From: Nematostella vectensis
Lineage: Eukaryota > Cnidaria > Anthozoa > Actiniaria > Edwardsiidae
DNA length: 64,000 nucleotides
Reading direction: 5' to 3'
Assembly: GCF_932526225.1 (NCBI RefSeq)
Contig: NC_064039.1
Coordinates: forward strand, 11,796,139-11,860,138
Shown piece by piece: positions 1 through 9,933 of the stretch. The position numbers and the translations under genes were made by a program. The stretch's first letter is position 1; each line of letters begins with the position of its first letter. The notes under the pieces are model-generated. The model was not told the DNA's origin, made no database searches, and saw nothing but the letters and a program-made list of their open reading frames with translations.

Positions 1-102
1 TGGGATTGATGTGTAACATGGGGCGTCTCAGATGGGAATGATGTGTAACATGGGGTGTGTGTCTCAGATGGGATTGATGTGTAACATGGGGTGTTATCCT
101 TC
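1..102. repeat. Diverged patch of the 36-bp minisatellite (array 1 family)
   Basis: Three partial units share the core GATGTGTAACATGGGGTGT, which is the core of the large array starting near 4.99 kb apart from TGTAAC in place of TGTGAC. Here the rest of the unit is different: TCTCAGATGGGA replaces the TTACAAAGGGG part. Spacing is 36 bp between the last two units and shorter between the first two. The patch runs off the left edge of the window, so its true size is unknown. Confidence 0.8.
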
Positions 103-710
103 TGCAAGTATTGTGTGGATGATGAATCCCGTAGTATATCCTCTGATTTACCAGCTAACAACCAATCAGAAGATTGATTACGCGCAAGTGTTGTAGAATT
201 AGTGTTACATCTTAATTTTCCCTTGAATTCTTGTCGAAAAAATGTAGTTGAAAGTTATCGTTAGACTCCAAACATGATAAAAACTGCACTATTGTTTTTC
301 TTCGTTTGCTCAATCAATTAAAATCCCCTGATGAGTGGGCAACCACGAAACAGACCTGTAGGGAAACCTATGTAGTTTGTATTTTTCTCAAACCAACACT
401 AATTAAAATAATATATAGATTTAGGCCCTGCATTTAACACCTTTTTGTGTTGACTGATAGGGGTAGTTTTAGGGGGTGTCTCTAGAATGTTTTTTAATGA
501 GATTAAAAATATGTCAAATTTTACTGCCATGTTATTATGAATTGTATTGGCCCCTCCAAATAGATCAAGCAGAACTCATTCAATAATATTAAATAAGCAG
601 TGTGAAAGTCAACAAAATACTAAAACTTGGTGTGAGAAAGGCTGTCAAGGTTCAAGGTGTTTAGTTGACGAGAATGTTTTTTTCAAGAGTCTAATGGTCA
701 ATTCTTATTT
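103..710. other. Non-coding, nothing recognised
   Basis: AT-rich sequence with no convincing open frame, RNA gene or repeat on either strand. Confidence 0.6.
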
Positions 711-832
711 CCCTTTTTAGAAGTTCCACTATGTATATTTTTATCAAAACAACATTCTAACAAGCTTGACCTTGTGAAGAATATACCAAGGATGTAACAG
801 CATTCCAAAGATTAAGATGCCGTACTGCAGTT

Positions 833-890
833 CAGAGGCGGATCTAGCTTTTTGCCAAGGGGGGGATTTGGCCCAAAAATTTTTGTCATT
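833..890 (+). mobile_element. Possible end of a hAT-like DNA transposon
   Basis: CAGAGGCGGATCTAGCTTTT resembles the CAGGGGCGGATC-type terminus of many animal hAT-like elements and is followed by a G-run. A matching right terminus was not found nearby. It lies where copies A and B of the local duplication differ most. It may be a solo or truncated end. Confidence 0.25.
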
Positions 891-1235
891 ATTTTAAAAA
901 TGAATGCAATGGAGGCAAATCCTAAAGTTATACTGAAAGTGCTTAATTCCAATTTCTAATTTCAAACCAAACCATGTTGACCTATGTTAGGGTTAGAGAG
1001 AAATAAATATAACAAAAAGTCAATGGGGAGAAGAAAAAGGGAGAAATGAATGACTCTATATTTGAAAAAATGTGACTCTACTTTTAAAAATATATAACAA
1101 TAATGCAATAATAGCTTAAATGAGCATATTCCTAACATTTTCCCCTTTCTATTTAACTATAGGTTTTCTTTACAGATTTATTATTGAAAATGCACAAGTT
1201 TGATGTTGTCCTTATATAGTTTAAGTACCTTGCTC

Positions 1236-1691
1236 CCAGGGGGGAGGGGCTTTGAGAAACGGGAGTTTGAGAGACGGGGGTGCTCGGGGTGCTCGACAGC
1301 ATAATCAATTTTAACCCTAAGGAATAGCACTAAGGGCGTGGTCAACAACAATTCTTACCCCTCAGAGATAGCACAGGTGTAGTCAGAGGAACTTTTAACC
1401 CTGAGAGACAGCATTAAAAAAAACAATGCTGGTTTTAATTTGCTGACGGATCTTATATTGTTATGTTACCAACAATAAAGTAGAAAGTATTAACCGATCA
1501 GTTGACTTGTGGTTTATTGTAAAATACATTTCAAGCGATTGGGCCACCACTTAACGTGAGAAACCTTAAAAGATAGCAGAATCGGAAAAATCCTAAAACA
1601 CACCCTAAGAGATAGCAGTTGGAAAAAAAATTGTATACCGTAAAAGATAGGTTGAGCACCCCCGTCTATCTTTCTGGAGAGTCCCCCCTGG
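1236..1691. mobile_element. MITE with 9-bp target-site duplication
   Basis: The element starts CCAGGGGGGA and ends with the exact inverse TCCCCCCTGG. A second inverted block, AGACGGGGGTGCTC, lies near 1273 and, reversed, near 1657-1670. It is flanked on both sides by ACCTTGCTC (1227-1235 and 1692-1700), a perfect 9-bp duplication. The 456-bp interior has no protein but carries six spaced copies of a motif like ACCCTAAGAGATAGCA (about 1313, 1357, 1397, 1563, 1602, 1637). Copy B of the surrounding duplication reads AAGTATTTGCTCTAAAAAA at 2296 and serves as an empty site. A 9-bp duplication suits Mutator- or Merlin-like transposases; the superfamily assignment is inference. Confidence 0.85.
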
Positions 1692-2134
1692 ACCTTGCTC
1701 TAATAAAAAACCCTTCCCCTGATAGAAGTTTCATTAATGTAAACTTGTATCAAAGCTACATTCTGACCAGCTTTGCCCTTGCAAAGAAACAAATGATGGA
1801 TGCAACAGCATTCCAAAGATAGAATGATATAGTTAGATACACTTCAGATGCCATATGGAAGATTAATCTATCACTTATTACTGGTGATACTCTATCACCA
1901 AGGAAATTAAGATCCACAAATATACCTCCAGTATTAGACATTGGTGCACCCACCCTTTAGGATGGTGGCCTGCTGTTTTTTTATAGAAACCATGGATCCA
2001 CATATGCTAATGCTACTCCTAAATTAAATGCAATGGAGGAGAACAAATTGATTGAAAATGTCTAATTTCAAACCTATTACCTATTTTAATTTATTTAGGG
2101 TGCAGAGAGGAAACAGCAAATAATATCAATAATC

Positions 2135-2154
2135 AAGAGAGAGAGAGAGAGAGA
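2135..2154. repeat. (GA)n microsatellite
   Basis: About ten GA dinucleotides inside copy B of the local duplication, absent from copy A. Confidence 0.9.
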
Positions 2155-2359
2155 AAAGGAAGAAATTGGACTATATCTTTGATAGAAAAATCATCAGTAA
2201 TGCAACAACTTGGTTGAGCACTCTCCTAACATTTCCCCTTTCCTAATTATCTTCAGGTTGATAGAAAAAATGTTTTCAGATTTATCATTGAGGGCAAGTA
2301 TTTGCTCTAAAAAAGCCTATTTCACATTTACTGCTGTATCAAAGTAAGAAATCCCCTAC

Positions 2360-2365
2360 TTTATT
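2360..2365 (-). promoter_or_regulatory. Candidate polyadenylation signal AATAAA
   Basis: The minus strand reads AATAAA about 25 nt after the TGA that ends the candidate exon at 2389-2448. The position is right for a 3' end signal and adds weight to that exon being a true terminal exon. Confidence 0.4.
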
Positions 2366-2388
2366 ATCTTTAAGACATTTGCCTATTC

Positions 2389-3405
2389 TCATGCCTCCCA
2401 GCCTTCAGCATCAATCATGGCCCTCGGGTAGTCCTTGGTTGGTTTTACCTAAAGAAAAGTGAAAACAATTATAAGTATTTTTTTTCTTTCAAAACAACAT
2501 TTTCATCATGCCATTTATAACCTTATTAACTTTCCACAACTATTTGAATAATAAATAAATAAACAAAATAGATAGTATGCAAGTTGCAGACAATATAAGC
2601 TAAGCAAAAAGAATATAGGTATTAATAGGGGTATTTGTAGTTATGATAATGTTGTAAAAGTTGCTGTATCTTTGAGAAGACTAAATACGCAGAATATAAA
2701 GACAAGAAAGGTCTTCTTCAGCAATAAACGACAGGATGATATTTGTCAGCCTTTATTAAATATCTCAACGCAGTCAATAAAGTATAGAGAGAACGAAGAA
2801 TATCAAAGGATGTTGTTATGCTCAAATTGTTTGATTTAGACCACGAATTCTCAAAGCAAACTCTATAAACAAATGTATAAATTGAACAAGCTAAGTGACA
2901 TTGATACAGTAACTAGACAACTACGTATTTCTGTCGTTAAATTCTTACTTACCGTGAAGAATATATGCCTGAATTTATAGAACGTGTAAGTATTTACGAA
3001 TTTAACATTTTCATGGCGATAGCCAGTGGAATGAAAACCACTCAAGTGCACGCCAATATATAAGCCAATCGGAATTCAAGTAGATGGTATTTTAGCCAAT
3101 CAAAACAAGGATAGATGACTTTGATATGACATCTTGACGTCAAACTGGTACGGTGTTTTAGCTTGAGCGATTGGTTTTGGAAAAAAAAAAGACGAAGAAA
3201 CGAGCATTATAAAAGCACAACAATAAAAGAAAAATAACTGTGATATTCTCAATACAAAACATCGTGAAAAACTCACCTTGGCAGTGTTTTTTGTCGCTTT
3301 CTGTGTGTGGTTGTGTTCGCTTTTTGTTGTAAACTGTGAACTTGTCGGCTTTCTGCTAGCAAGAAACTCGTCGACACAAGTGATTTTTTTTATAGCTGAA
3401 AACAT
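2389..3405 (-). CDS. Candidate small two-exon gene, unknown function
   Basis: Model: exon 1 at 3405-3277 and exon 2 at 2448-2389 (both minus), joined in phase 0 to give 62 aa. Exon 1 is stop-free, has an in-frame stop two codons before its ATG, and ends AAG|GTGAGT. Exon 2 follows the acceptor TTTTCTTTAG, encodes VKPTKDYPRAMIDAEGWEA and stops; it is markedly GC-richer than its flanks and has AATAAA just downstream. Exon 1 encodes a Ser/Thr/Lys-rich stretch beginning MFSAIKKITCVDEF. No domain was recognised and no function is proposed. Weak points: the start context is poor, an overlapping upstream ATG lies one frame off, and TTTTCAG inside exon 1 could itself be an acceptor, making exon 1 internal. 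The 828-bp intron could hide more exons; a GTAAGTAAG donor near 2953 hints at an alternative first exon. Exon 2 is the better supported half. Confidence 0.35.
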
Positions 3406-3880
3406 ACATCAATCCAAGGCACTTTCTTCTCAGGATCTCCTTATAGATCTCCATAGATATAGACGTGAAGGAATATTATTAAAATGGTAGTGTAGAGCCT
3501 CTAAGTAGTCTTCTTTTTGCTGCTGCAACGGACGGGATTCACGAACACTCGGGTAGGTTTTACTATCGGCTTCAGACAAAACGGTTCCTCAAAGATTTCA
3601 GCCCATTTGAATCCGCATATTTTCTCATTAAATACTATTTTCAATCTGCCTTTTTTGCTGTGAACACACGAACTTTGAAGGCGGTAAAAAAATAAAAATA
3701 CGTGAAAACGTAAGACCGAGTGGGGCCTTGGGCTGGATGGATAGATTGTGACACCACAAGATACCCGCGCGATGACCACAAAACCAAGTCGCATAGCTAT
3801 ACCATATATCTATATCTATGTGGCTCCGCTATTATCTCTTGGAGATGTTTTTTTATCGCCATCAGTATACATTAAATTAA
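3406..3880. other. Non-coding or undecided sequence
   Basis: Minus-strand frames stay open in parts, including about 46 codons ending near 3419 that contain LQQQKEDYLEALHYHFNN. No start, splice pair or known domain settles whether this is an upstream exon of the candidate gene or chance. Confidence 0.4.
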
Positions 3881-4621
3881 CCCATTGACTCTTGGCTTTT
3901 TTTTAGCTGAATTTACAAAAAACAGACTGAAAACAGATACCTCCCCCCTATTCTGAGTTGCACCTAGTCAGCGGTATCCAAGCTTTCCAACAGTGCTTTG
4001 CGGTCCCCACTTTTAATCCCTCGTCGTTGTGCTGAAGCCAGCACAAGTTGATGGTTGCTTGTATTTTTCATTAAAAATACAGCTATGAGCATATTAGGAA
4101 AGTGTCTCAGCACATCATGAAGTCTTTTGGGGCATAATTGAGTGCTTTGCTTATGGATATTTGCAAGCAAAGGTGGATTCGTGATGATTTTTTCTTGTTT
4201 GGTTTTGCCTGGATGAGAAAATAATTTTCTAATGAATCACCACAGCTCTCCTAAATGCTGTCTTTTCTGAAACCAAATTGATTGCAAAATTGTTTACACT
4301 GCTATTCTGGGTCTGTATGACCTGGAATTGATTTGTTTGGCTTCGGGGTGAAAAGACTTTTCGTTTTATTGCGTTTTATTGAGAGGGGTGATTCTGCTTT
4401 TCTCTCCTTGTTCGATTTGAGAAATTGTCAAAGAACCTGTGCTATTATGTGGCTTAAGAGTAGATGCCAACACCTTGGTTGGATGCATATCTGCAAGACC
4501 ATTTATCCCTTAGACTGATGTCTGAGTATCTTCATCTTGTTGTGTTTATTTTGCATTTATGAATTTTTGGGGTTGTGGGTACTTCCCAAAGCCGGTACAG
4601 GCCGGTTGAGGGGTCAATGTG
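3881..4621. mobile_element. piggyBac-like non-autonomous element (TTAA-flanked)
   Basis: TTAA at 3877-3880 is followed by CCCATTGACTC. The right end, read inward on the minus strand, is CACATTGACCCC and is bounded by TTAA at 4622-4625. Matching short terminal inverted repeats with TTAA target duplications are the piggyBac signature. The 741-bp interior has only short open frames (up to 68 codons, minus strand) with no recognisable transposase, so it would be non-autonomous. A subterminal near-palindrome GCCGGTACAGGCCGG lies at about 4591-4605. The inverted match is only about 10 bp, so chance is not excluded. Confidence 0.5.
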
Positions 4622-4625
4622 TTAA

Positions 4626-4987
4626 TGTTTTTTTTTATAATTTTCCTTTGTTGGCTTTGAACATCGAAATTGCTAAACAACTCGCGTATTTCCCCCTTTG
4701 CCTTGGCTGAAACTAGAAACTCTTCTATCACTCTAACACGCTCTAACGTCGTAGACCGTCTCTGTTTATCATTTTATGATGACTCAATCATGTTTATAGT
4801 TTTTTCCCATAGAATTTGAAAGGCGAGCATTTCCCGGTGGAAAACACGTGGCATAACTTTGACATAAGATATGTAAATTGCGTACTTTAAAAGGGGTATT
4901 AGTTACACAGCGGTTTGGTGTGGGTCTTAGTGTGTTACTCGCAAAAGAAGCTTAGGGTGTTTGTTAAATGAAGTTTGCGGGCGATGG
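4626..4987. other. Non-coding flank grading into array 1
   Basis: No gene seen. From about 4912 the sequence contains degraded array-like fragments (GGTTTGGTGTGGGTCTTAG, then TTTCTTACAAAGGGG), the usual look of a decaying minisatellite edge. Confidence 0.55.
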
Positions 4988-5133
4988 TGTGTTTTCTTAC
5001 AAAGGGGTTTGATGTGTGACAAGGGGTGTTGGTTACAAAGGGGTTTGATGTGTGACAAGGGGTGTTGGTTACAAAGGGGTTTGATGTGTGACATGGGGTG
5101 TTGGTTACAAAGGGGTATGATGTGTGAATGTGT
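4988..5133 (+). repeat. Array 1, left fragment (36-bp minisatellite, about 4 units)
   Basis: Four 36-bp units of the GTTGGTTACAAAGGGG type, cut off by the retrotransposon that follows. The same repeat resumes at 6977, so this is one array split by an insertion. Confidence 0.92.
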
Positions 5134-5143
5134 GATGATGTGT

Positions 5144-6592
5144 GGAAACTTTTACGAAGTTCTAAGATCAATGTACTCCAATGATATATCGTGTGGGAAG
5201 ATAAGGGATTCAATTAGTGAAAGTTTTAGATGCATGGTTGGGGTAAAACAAGGATGCATGTTGAGTCCAACTCTTTTTAATCTGTTCCTTAGCGATTTAC
5301 CTGATACCTTAGCGAAATCTTCAAGTGCCCACATCTTAGGCAACACAAAATTAAATTGTCTTCTGTATGCAGACGACTTAGTACTTTTCTCGGAAACAAG
5401 TAGTGGTCTGCAAGACCTTTTAAATAGACTTTCTATCTACTCAGAAGAAAATAGTCTAAAAGTCAATACTTCAAAAACTAAGGTGATGATTTTTAATAAC
5501 ATAGGCAAAGTAATGAATAACTATCAATTCCTTTTGAACAGGGAACAATTGGAAAATGTCAAATCTTATAAGTACCTAGGGCTAGTATTCAGCGCGGTAG
5601 GAAACTTTAACTTAGCAAAAGAGGAGCTTAAAAAAACCGCACTCAAAGCTTTATTTAAGTTAAGGAAAGATCTCGGTATTCACTTCAGATCAGACATTAA
5701 TCTTACATTAAAACTGTTTGATGCACTGATCAAACCAATTTTATTGTATGGCAGCGAGGTATGGGGTGCCGATAATAAAAGCTGTGTTGATGATAGAGAT
5801 CCGCTTGAATCAGTACATCTTAAATTCTGTAAAATGTTACTAGGAACTGGAAAAACGGCTGTGAACAATGCGTGCAGAGGGGAACTAGGCAGATATCCTC
5901 TTTGTATAAATGCAACATATAGGAACATAAAATACTGGACCAACCTTCGGTCAAAAGAAGAGGCCCTCTCAAAAGTAGTTTATACAGAGTGTGTAAATAA
6001 CCCTCACGTGTCCTACTGGACCCACAAAACAAAAGAAATAATTTTCAAAGCGGGTTTTGGGTTTATGTGGCTCTATCAAAATGAAACCGACCCTACATTG
6101 TTCCTTGATATTTTCTCTAAACGACTTAATGATATGTATTTTCAGAAATGGCATGGGGAAATTTTCAATGACCAAAGGAAAAACAGTAATGAAATGAACA
6201 AACTAAGAACTTATAGAACTTTTAAAAACAAATATGAATTAGAGAATTACCTTGTAGCCATCCCTAATGTGAAACATAGAGTTGCGCTAACAAAACTAAG
6301 AATAAGTAATCACCAATTGCAAATTGAGAAAGGCAGACATACGAGGCCTTACACAAAGGAAAAAGATCGGATTTGCCCAACATGCAAAAATGACGTGGAA
6401 AATGAATTTAACTTTCTAGTACAATGCCAAACATACAAAGAGCTACGAAATTCAGTTATCCAAAATTTGCAGCGCAATCAAATTACACAAAAACGCCATT
6501 TCAATTTACTAATAAATCCGCCAACTCAATTAGCAGGGATAGCTGCAAGGTACATTTCCGAATGTTTCAAGCTAAGGGAAACGCTAATATGA
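5144..6592 (+). pseudogene. LINE ORF2 fragment: reverse transcriptase C-terminal half and zinc-knuckle tail
   Basis: About 482 codons without an internal stop. Visible landmarks in order: the block GVKQGCMLSPTLFN at 5240; the catalytic YADD at 5366-5377; the KSYKYLGLVFS thumb block; LIKPILLYGSEVWG; and a C-terminal CPTC...FNFLVQC motif at 6374-6427. The fingers and the first catalytic aspartate of the RT are missing, as is any endonuclease, so the fragment cannot be active. In related LINEs the C-terminal motif usually has the form C-x2-C ... H ... C; here the expected His is Asn (NEFNF), which may break zinc binding. The open frame runs upstream into minisatellite translation only because the 36-bp unit has no stop in that frame. 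Confidence 0.92.
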
Positions 6593-6633
6593 AAAATTAA
6601 ACCTAAAGCACAATAGAAATCTGAAGTAAGCAG

Positions 6634-6636
<3 letters not shown>

Positions 6637-6679
<43 letters not shown>
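6637..6679 (+). repeat. Poly(A) tract inside the LINE 3' region
   Basis: About 43 consecutive A, followed by 150 bp of A-rich sequence before a unique 3' end. It is internal to the element, so either the LINE has an A-rich 3'UTR or two 3' ends are joined here. Confidence 0.9.
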
Positions 6680-6685
<6 letters not shown>

Positions 6686-7374
6686 ACAAATAAAAATAAA
6701 AAAAAGGAAAGGGGAAAAAGGGAAGAAAAAAAGAAAAAAGAAAATACAATGTAAAACTAAGTAGTAACTAAAAACAATCAGAAAAGATTTAGAAAAAGAA
6801 AAAATGAAAGAAAGGAAATACAATGTAAACTAAAACTAAGAACAATCATATAATAGCTGTTGTACGTCTTATATACGTACTATTTTACCTTTTTTTAAAA
6901 TTTTTTGGTCACTAACCGATGTAACTTTACTGTTTCAAGGGACCAATAAATAAAATCTGTCTGTCTGTCTGTCTGTGTGACATGGGGTGTTGGTTACAAA
7001 GGGGTTTGATGTGTGACATGGGGTGTTGGTTACAAAGGGGTATGATGTGTGACATGGGGTGTTGGTTACAAAGGGGTATGATGTGTGACATGGGGTGTTG
7101 GTTATAAAGGGGTATGATGTGTAACATGGGGTGTTGGTTACAAAGGGGTTTGATGTGTGACATGGGGTGTTGGTTACAAAGGGGTTTGATGTGTGGCATG
7201 GGGTGTTGGTTACAAAGGGGTTTGATGTGTGACATGGGGTGTTGGTTACAAAGGAGTTTGATGTGTGACATGGGGTGTTGGTTACAAAGTGGTATGATGT
7301 GTGACATGGGGTGTTGGTTACAAAGGGGTTTGATGTGTGACATGGGGTGTTGGTTACAAAGGGGTTTGATGTGT

Positions 7375-9933
7375 GACATGGGGTGTTGGTTACAAAGGAG
7401 TTTGATGTGTGACATGGGGTGTTGGTTACAAAGGGGTATGATGTGTGACACTGGGTGTTGGTTACAAAGGGGTTTGATGTGTGACATGGGGTGTTGGTTA
7501 CAAAGGGGTTTGATGTGTGACATGGGGTGTTGGTTACAAAGGGGTTTCATGTGTGACACTGGGTGTTGGTTACAAAGGGGTTTGATGTGTGACATGGGGT
7601 GTTGGTTACAAAGGGGTTTGATGTGTGGCATGGGGTGTTGGTTACAAAGGGGTTTGATGTGTGACATGGGGTGTTGGTTACAAAGGAGTTTGATGTGTGA
7701 CATGGGGTGTTGGTTACAAAGTGGTATGATGTGTGACATGGGGTGTTGGTTACAAAGGGGTTTGATGTGTGACATGGGGTGTTGGTTACAAAGGGGTTTG
7801 ATGTGTGACATTGGGTGTTGGTTACAAAGGGGTATGATGTGTGACACTGGGTGTTGGTTACAAAGGGGTTTGATGTGTGACATGGGGTGTTGGTTACAAA
7901 GGGGTTTGATGTGTGACATGGGGTGTTGGTTACAAAGGGGTTTGATGTGTGACACTGGGTGTTGGTTACAAAGGGGTTTGATGTGTGACATGGGGTGTTG
8001 GTTACAAAGGGGTTTGATGTGTGACATGGGGTGTTGGTTACAAAGGGGTTTGATGTGTGACATGGGGTGTTGGTTACAAAGGGGTTTGATGTGTGACATG
8101 GGGTGTTGGTTACAAAGGGGTATGATGTGTGACATGGGGTGTTGGTTACAAAGGGGTTTGATGTGTGACACTGGGTGTTGGTTACAAAGGGGTTTGATGT
8201 GTGACATGGGGTGTTGGTTACAAAGGGGTTTGATGTGTGACATGGGGTGTTGGTTACAAAGGGGTTTGATGTGTGACATGGGGTGTTGGTTACAAAGGGG
8301 TTTGATGTGTGACATGGGGTGTTGGTTACAAAGGGGTTTGATGTGTGACACTGGGTGTTGGTTACAAAGGGGTTTGATGTGTGACACTGGGTGTTGGTTA
8401 CAAAGGGGTTTGATGTGTGACATGGGGTGTTGGTTACAAAGGGGTTTGATGTGTGACGTGGGGTGTTGGTTACAAAGGGGTTTGATGTGTGACATGGGGT
8501 GTTGGTTACAAAGGGTTTTGATGTGTGACATGGCGTGTTGATAACAAAGGATTTTACTGTGTGACATGCGTGTTGGTTATAAAGGGTATGTTGTGTGACA
8601 TGGGGTGTTGGTTACAAAGGGGTTTGATGTGTGACATGGGGTGTTGGTTACAAAGGGGTATGATGTGTGACATGGGGTGTTGGTTACAAAGGGGTTTGAT
8701 GTGTGACATGGGGTGTTGGTTACAAAGGGGTTTGATGTGTGACATGGGGTGTTGGTTACAAAGGAGTTTGATGTGTGACATGGGGTGTTGGTTACAAAGG
8801 GGTATGATGTGTGACACTGGGTGTTGGTTACAAAGGGGTTTGATGTGTGACATGGGGTGTTGGTTACAAAGGGGTTTGATGTGTGACATGGGGTGTTGGT
8901 TACAAAGGGGTTTCATGTGTGACACTGGGTGTTGGTTACAAAGGGGTTTGATGTGTGACATGGGGTGTTGGTTACAAAGGGGTTTGATGTGTGGCATGGG
9001 GTGTTGGTTACAAAGGGGTTTGATGTGTGACATGGGGTGTTGGTTACAAAGGAGTTTGATGTGTGACATGGGGTGTTGGTTACAAAGTGGTATGATGTGT
9101 GACATGGGGTGTTGGTTACAAAGGGGTTTGATGTGTGACATGGGGTGTTGGTTACAAAGGGGTTTGATGTGTGACATTGGGTGTTGGTTACAAAGGGGTA
9201 TGATGTGTGACACTGGGTGTTGGTTACAAAGGGGTTTGATGTGTGACATGGGGTGTTGGTTACAAAGGGGTTTGATGTGTGACATGGGGTGTTGGTTACA
9301 AAGGGGTTTGATGTGTGACACTGGGTGTTGGTTACAAAGGGGTTTGATGTGTGACATGGGGTGTTGGTTACAAAGGGGTTTGATGTGTGACATGGGGTGT
9401 TGGTTACAAAGGGGTTTGATGTGTGACATGGGGTGTTGGTTACAAAGGGGTTTGATGTGTGACATGGGGTGTTGGTTACAAAGGGGTATGATGTGTGACA
9501 TGGGGTGTTGGTTACAAAGGGGTTTGATGTGTGACACTGGGTGTTGGTTACAAAGGGGTTTGATGTGTGACATGGGGTGTTGGTTACAAAGGGGTTTGAT
9601 GTGTGACATGGGGTGTTGGTTACAAAGGGGTTTGATGTGTGACATGGGGTGTTGGTTACAAAGGGGTTTGATGTGTGACATGGGGTGTTGGTTACAAAGG
9701 GGTTTGATGTGTGACACTGGGTGTTGGTTACAAAGGGGTTTGATGTGTGACACTGGGTGTTGGTTACAAAGGGGTTTGATGTGTGACATGGGGTGTTGGT
9801 TACAAAGGGGTTTGATGTGTGACGTGGGGTGTTGGTTACAAAGGGGTTTGATGTGTGACATGGGGTGTTGGTTACAAAGGGTTTTGATGTGTGACATGGC
9901 GTGTTGATAACAAAGGATTTTACTGTGTGACAT
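7375..9933 (+). repeat. Higher-order duplication in array 1, 1366-bp period
   Basis: The distinctive stretch with TGGCGTGTTGATAACAAAGG followed by a TTTTACTGTGTGACATGCG unit occurs at 8521 and again at 9887, exactly 1366 bp apart. The preceding order of unit variants matches throughout the two halves. About 38 units were copied as one block. Confidence 0.9.

Larger units (their letters stand above)
711..2330 (+). repeat. Diverged tandem duplication, two copies
   Basis: Copy A (about 711-1235, resuming 1692-1710) and copy B (about 1711-2330) share ordered blocks: CAGCATTCCAAAGAT at 799 and 1807; TGCAATGGAGG at 904 and 2029; TCTAATTTCAAACC at 954 and 2061; CCTAACATTT near 1131 and 2225; the CAGATTTAT(T/C)ATTGA block near 1173 and 2277. 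Copy B has about 125 bp more between the first two blocks. Divergence is substantial, so the duplication is old. I do not recognise the unit. Copy A has been interrupted by the MITE at 1236-1691. Confidence 0.75.
5134..6976 (+). mobile_element. 5'-truncated non-LTR retrotransposon (LINE) inserted in array 1
   Basis: The element begins inside the reverse transcriptase domain, contains the rest of ORF2, an A-rich 3' region and a terminal AATAAA at 6945, and ends in (TCTG)n at 6956-6976. Minisatellite sequence flanks both sides; the left flank ends and the right flank begins with GTGTGA, possibly a short target duplication or microhomology. Ending in a short tandem repeat rather than a plain poly(A) is typical of CR1/L2/Jockey-like LINEs; the exact clade is not determined. 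It is 5' truncated like most LINE copies. Confidence 0.9.

Noticed and set aside
3278-3490. Plus-strand 70-codon ORF with a hydrophobic start
   Set aside because: It starts at TTG and its hydrophobic stretch is the complement of the better supported minus-strand exon.
4961-5143. Minisatellite-encoded N-terminus of the LINE protein
   Set aside because: The fused frame is an accident of insertion; the LINE itself starts inside the reverse transcriptase domain.
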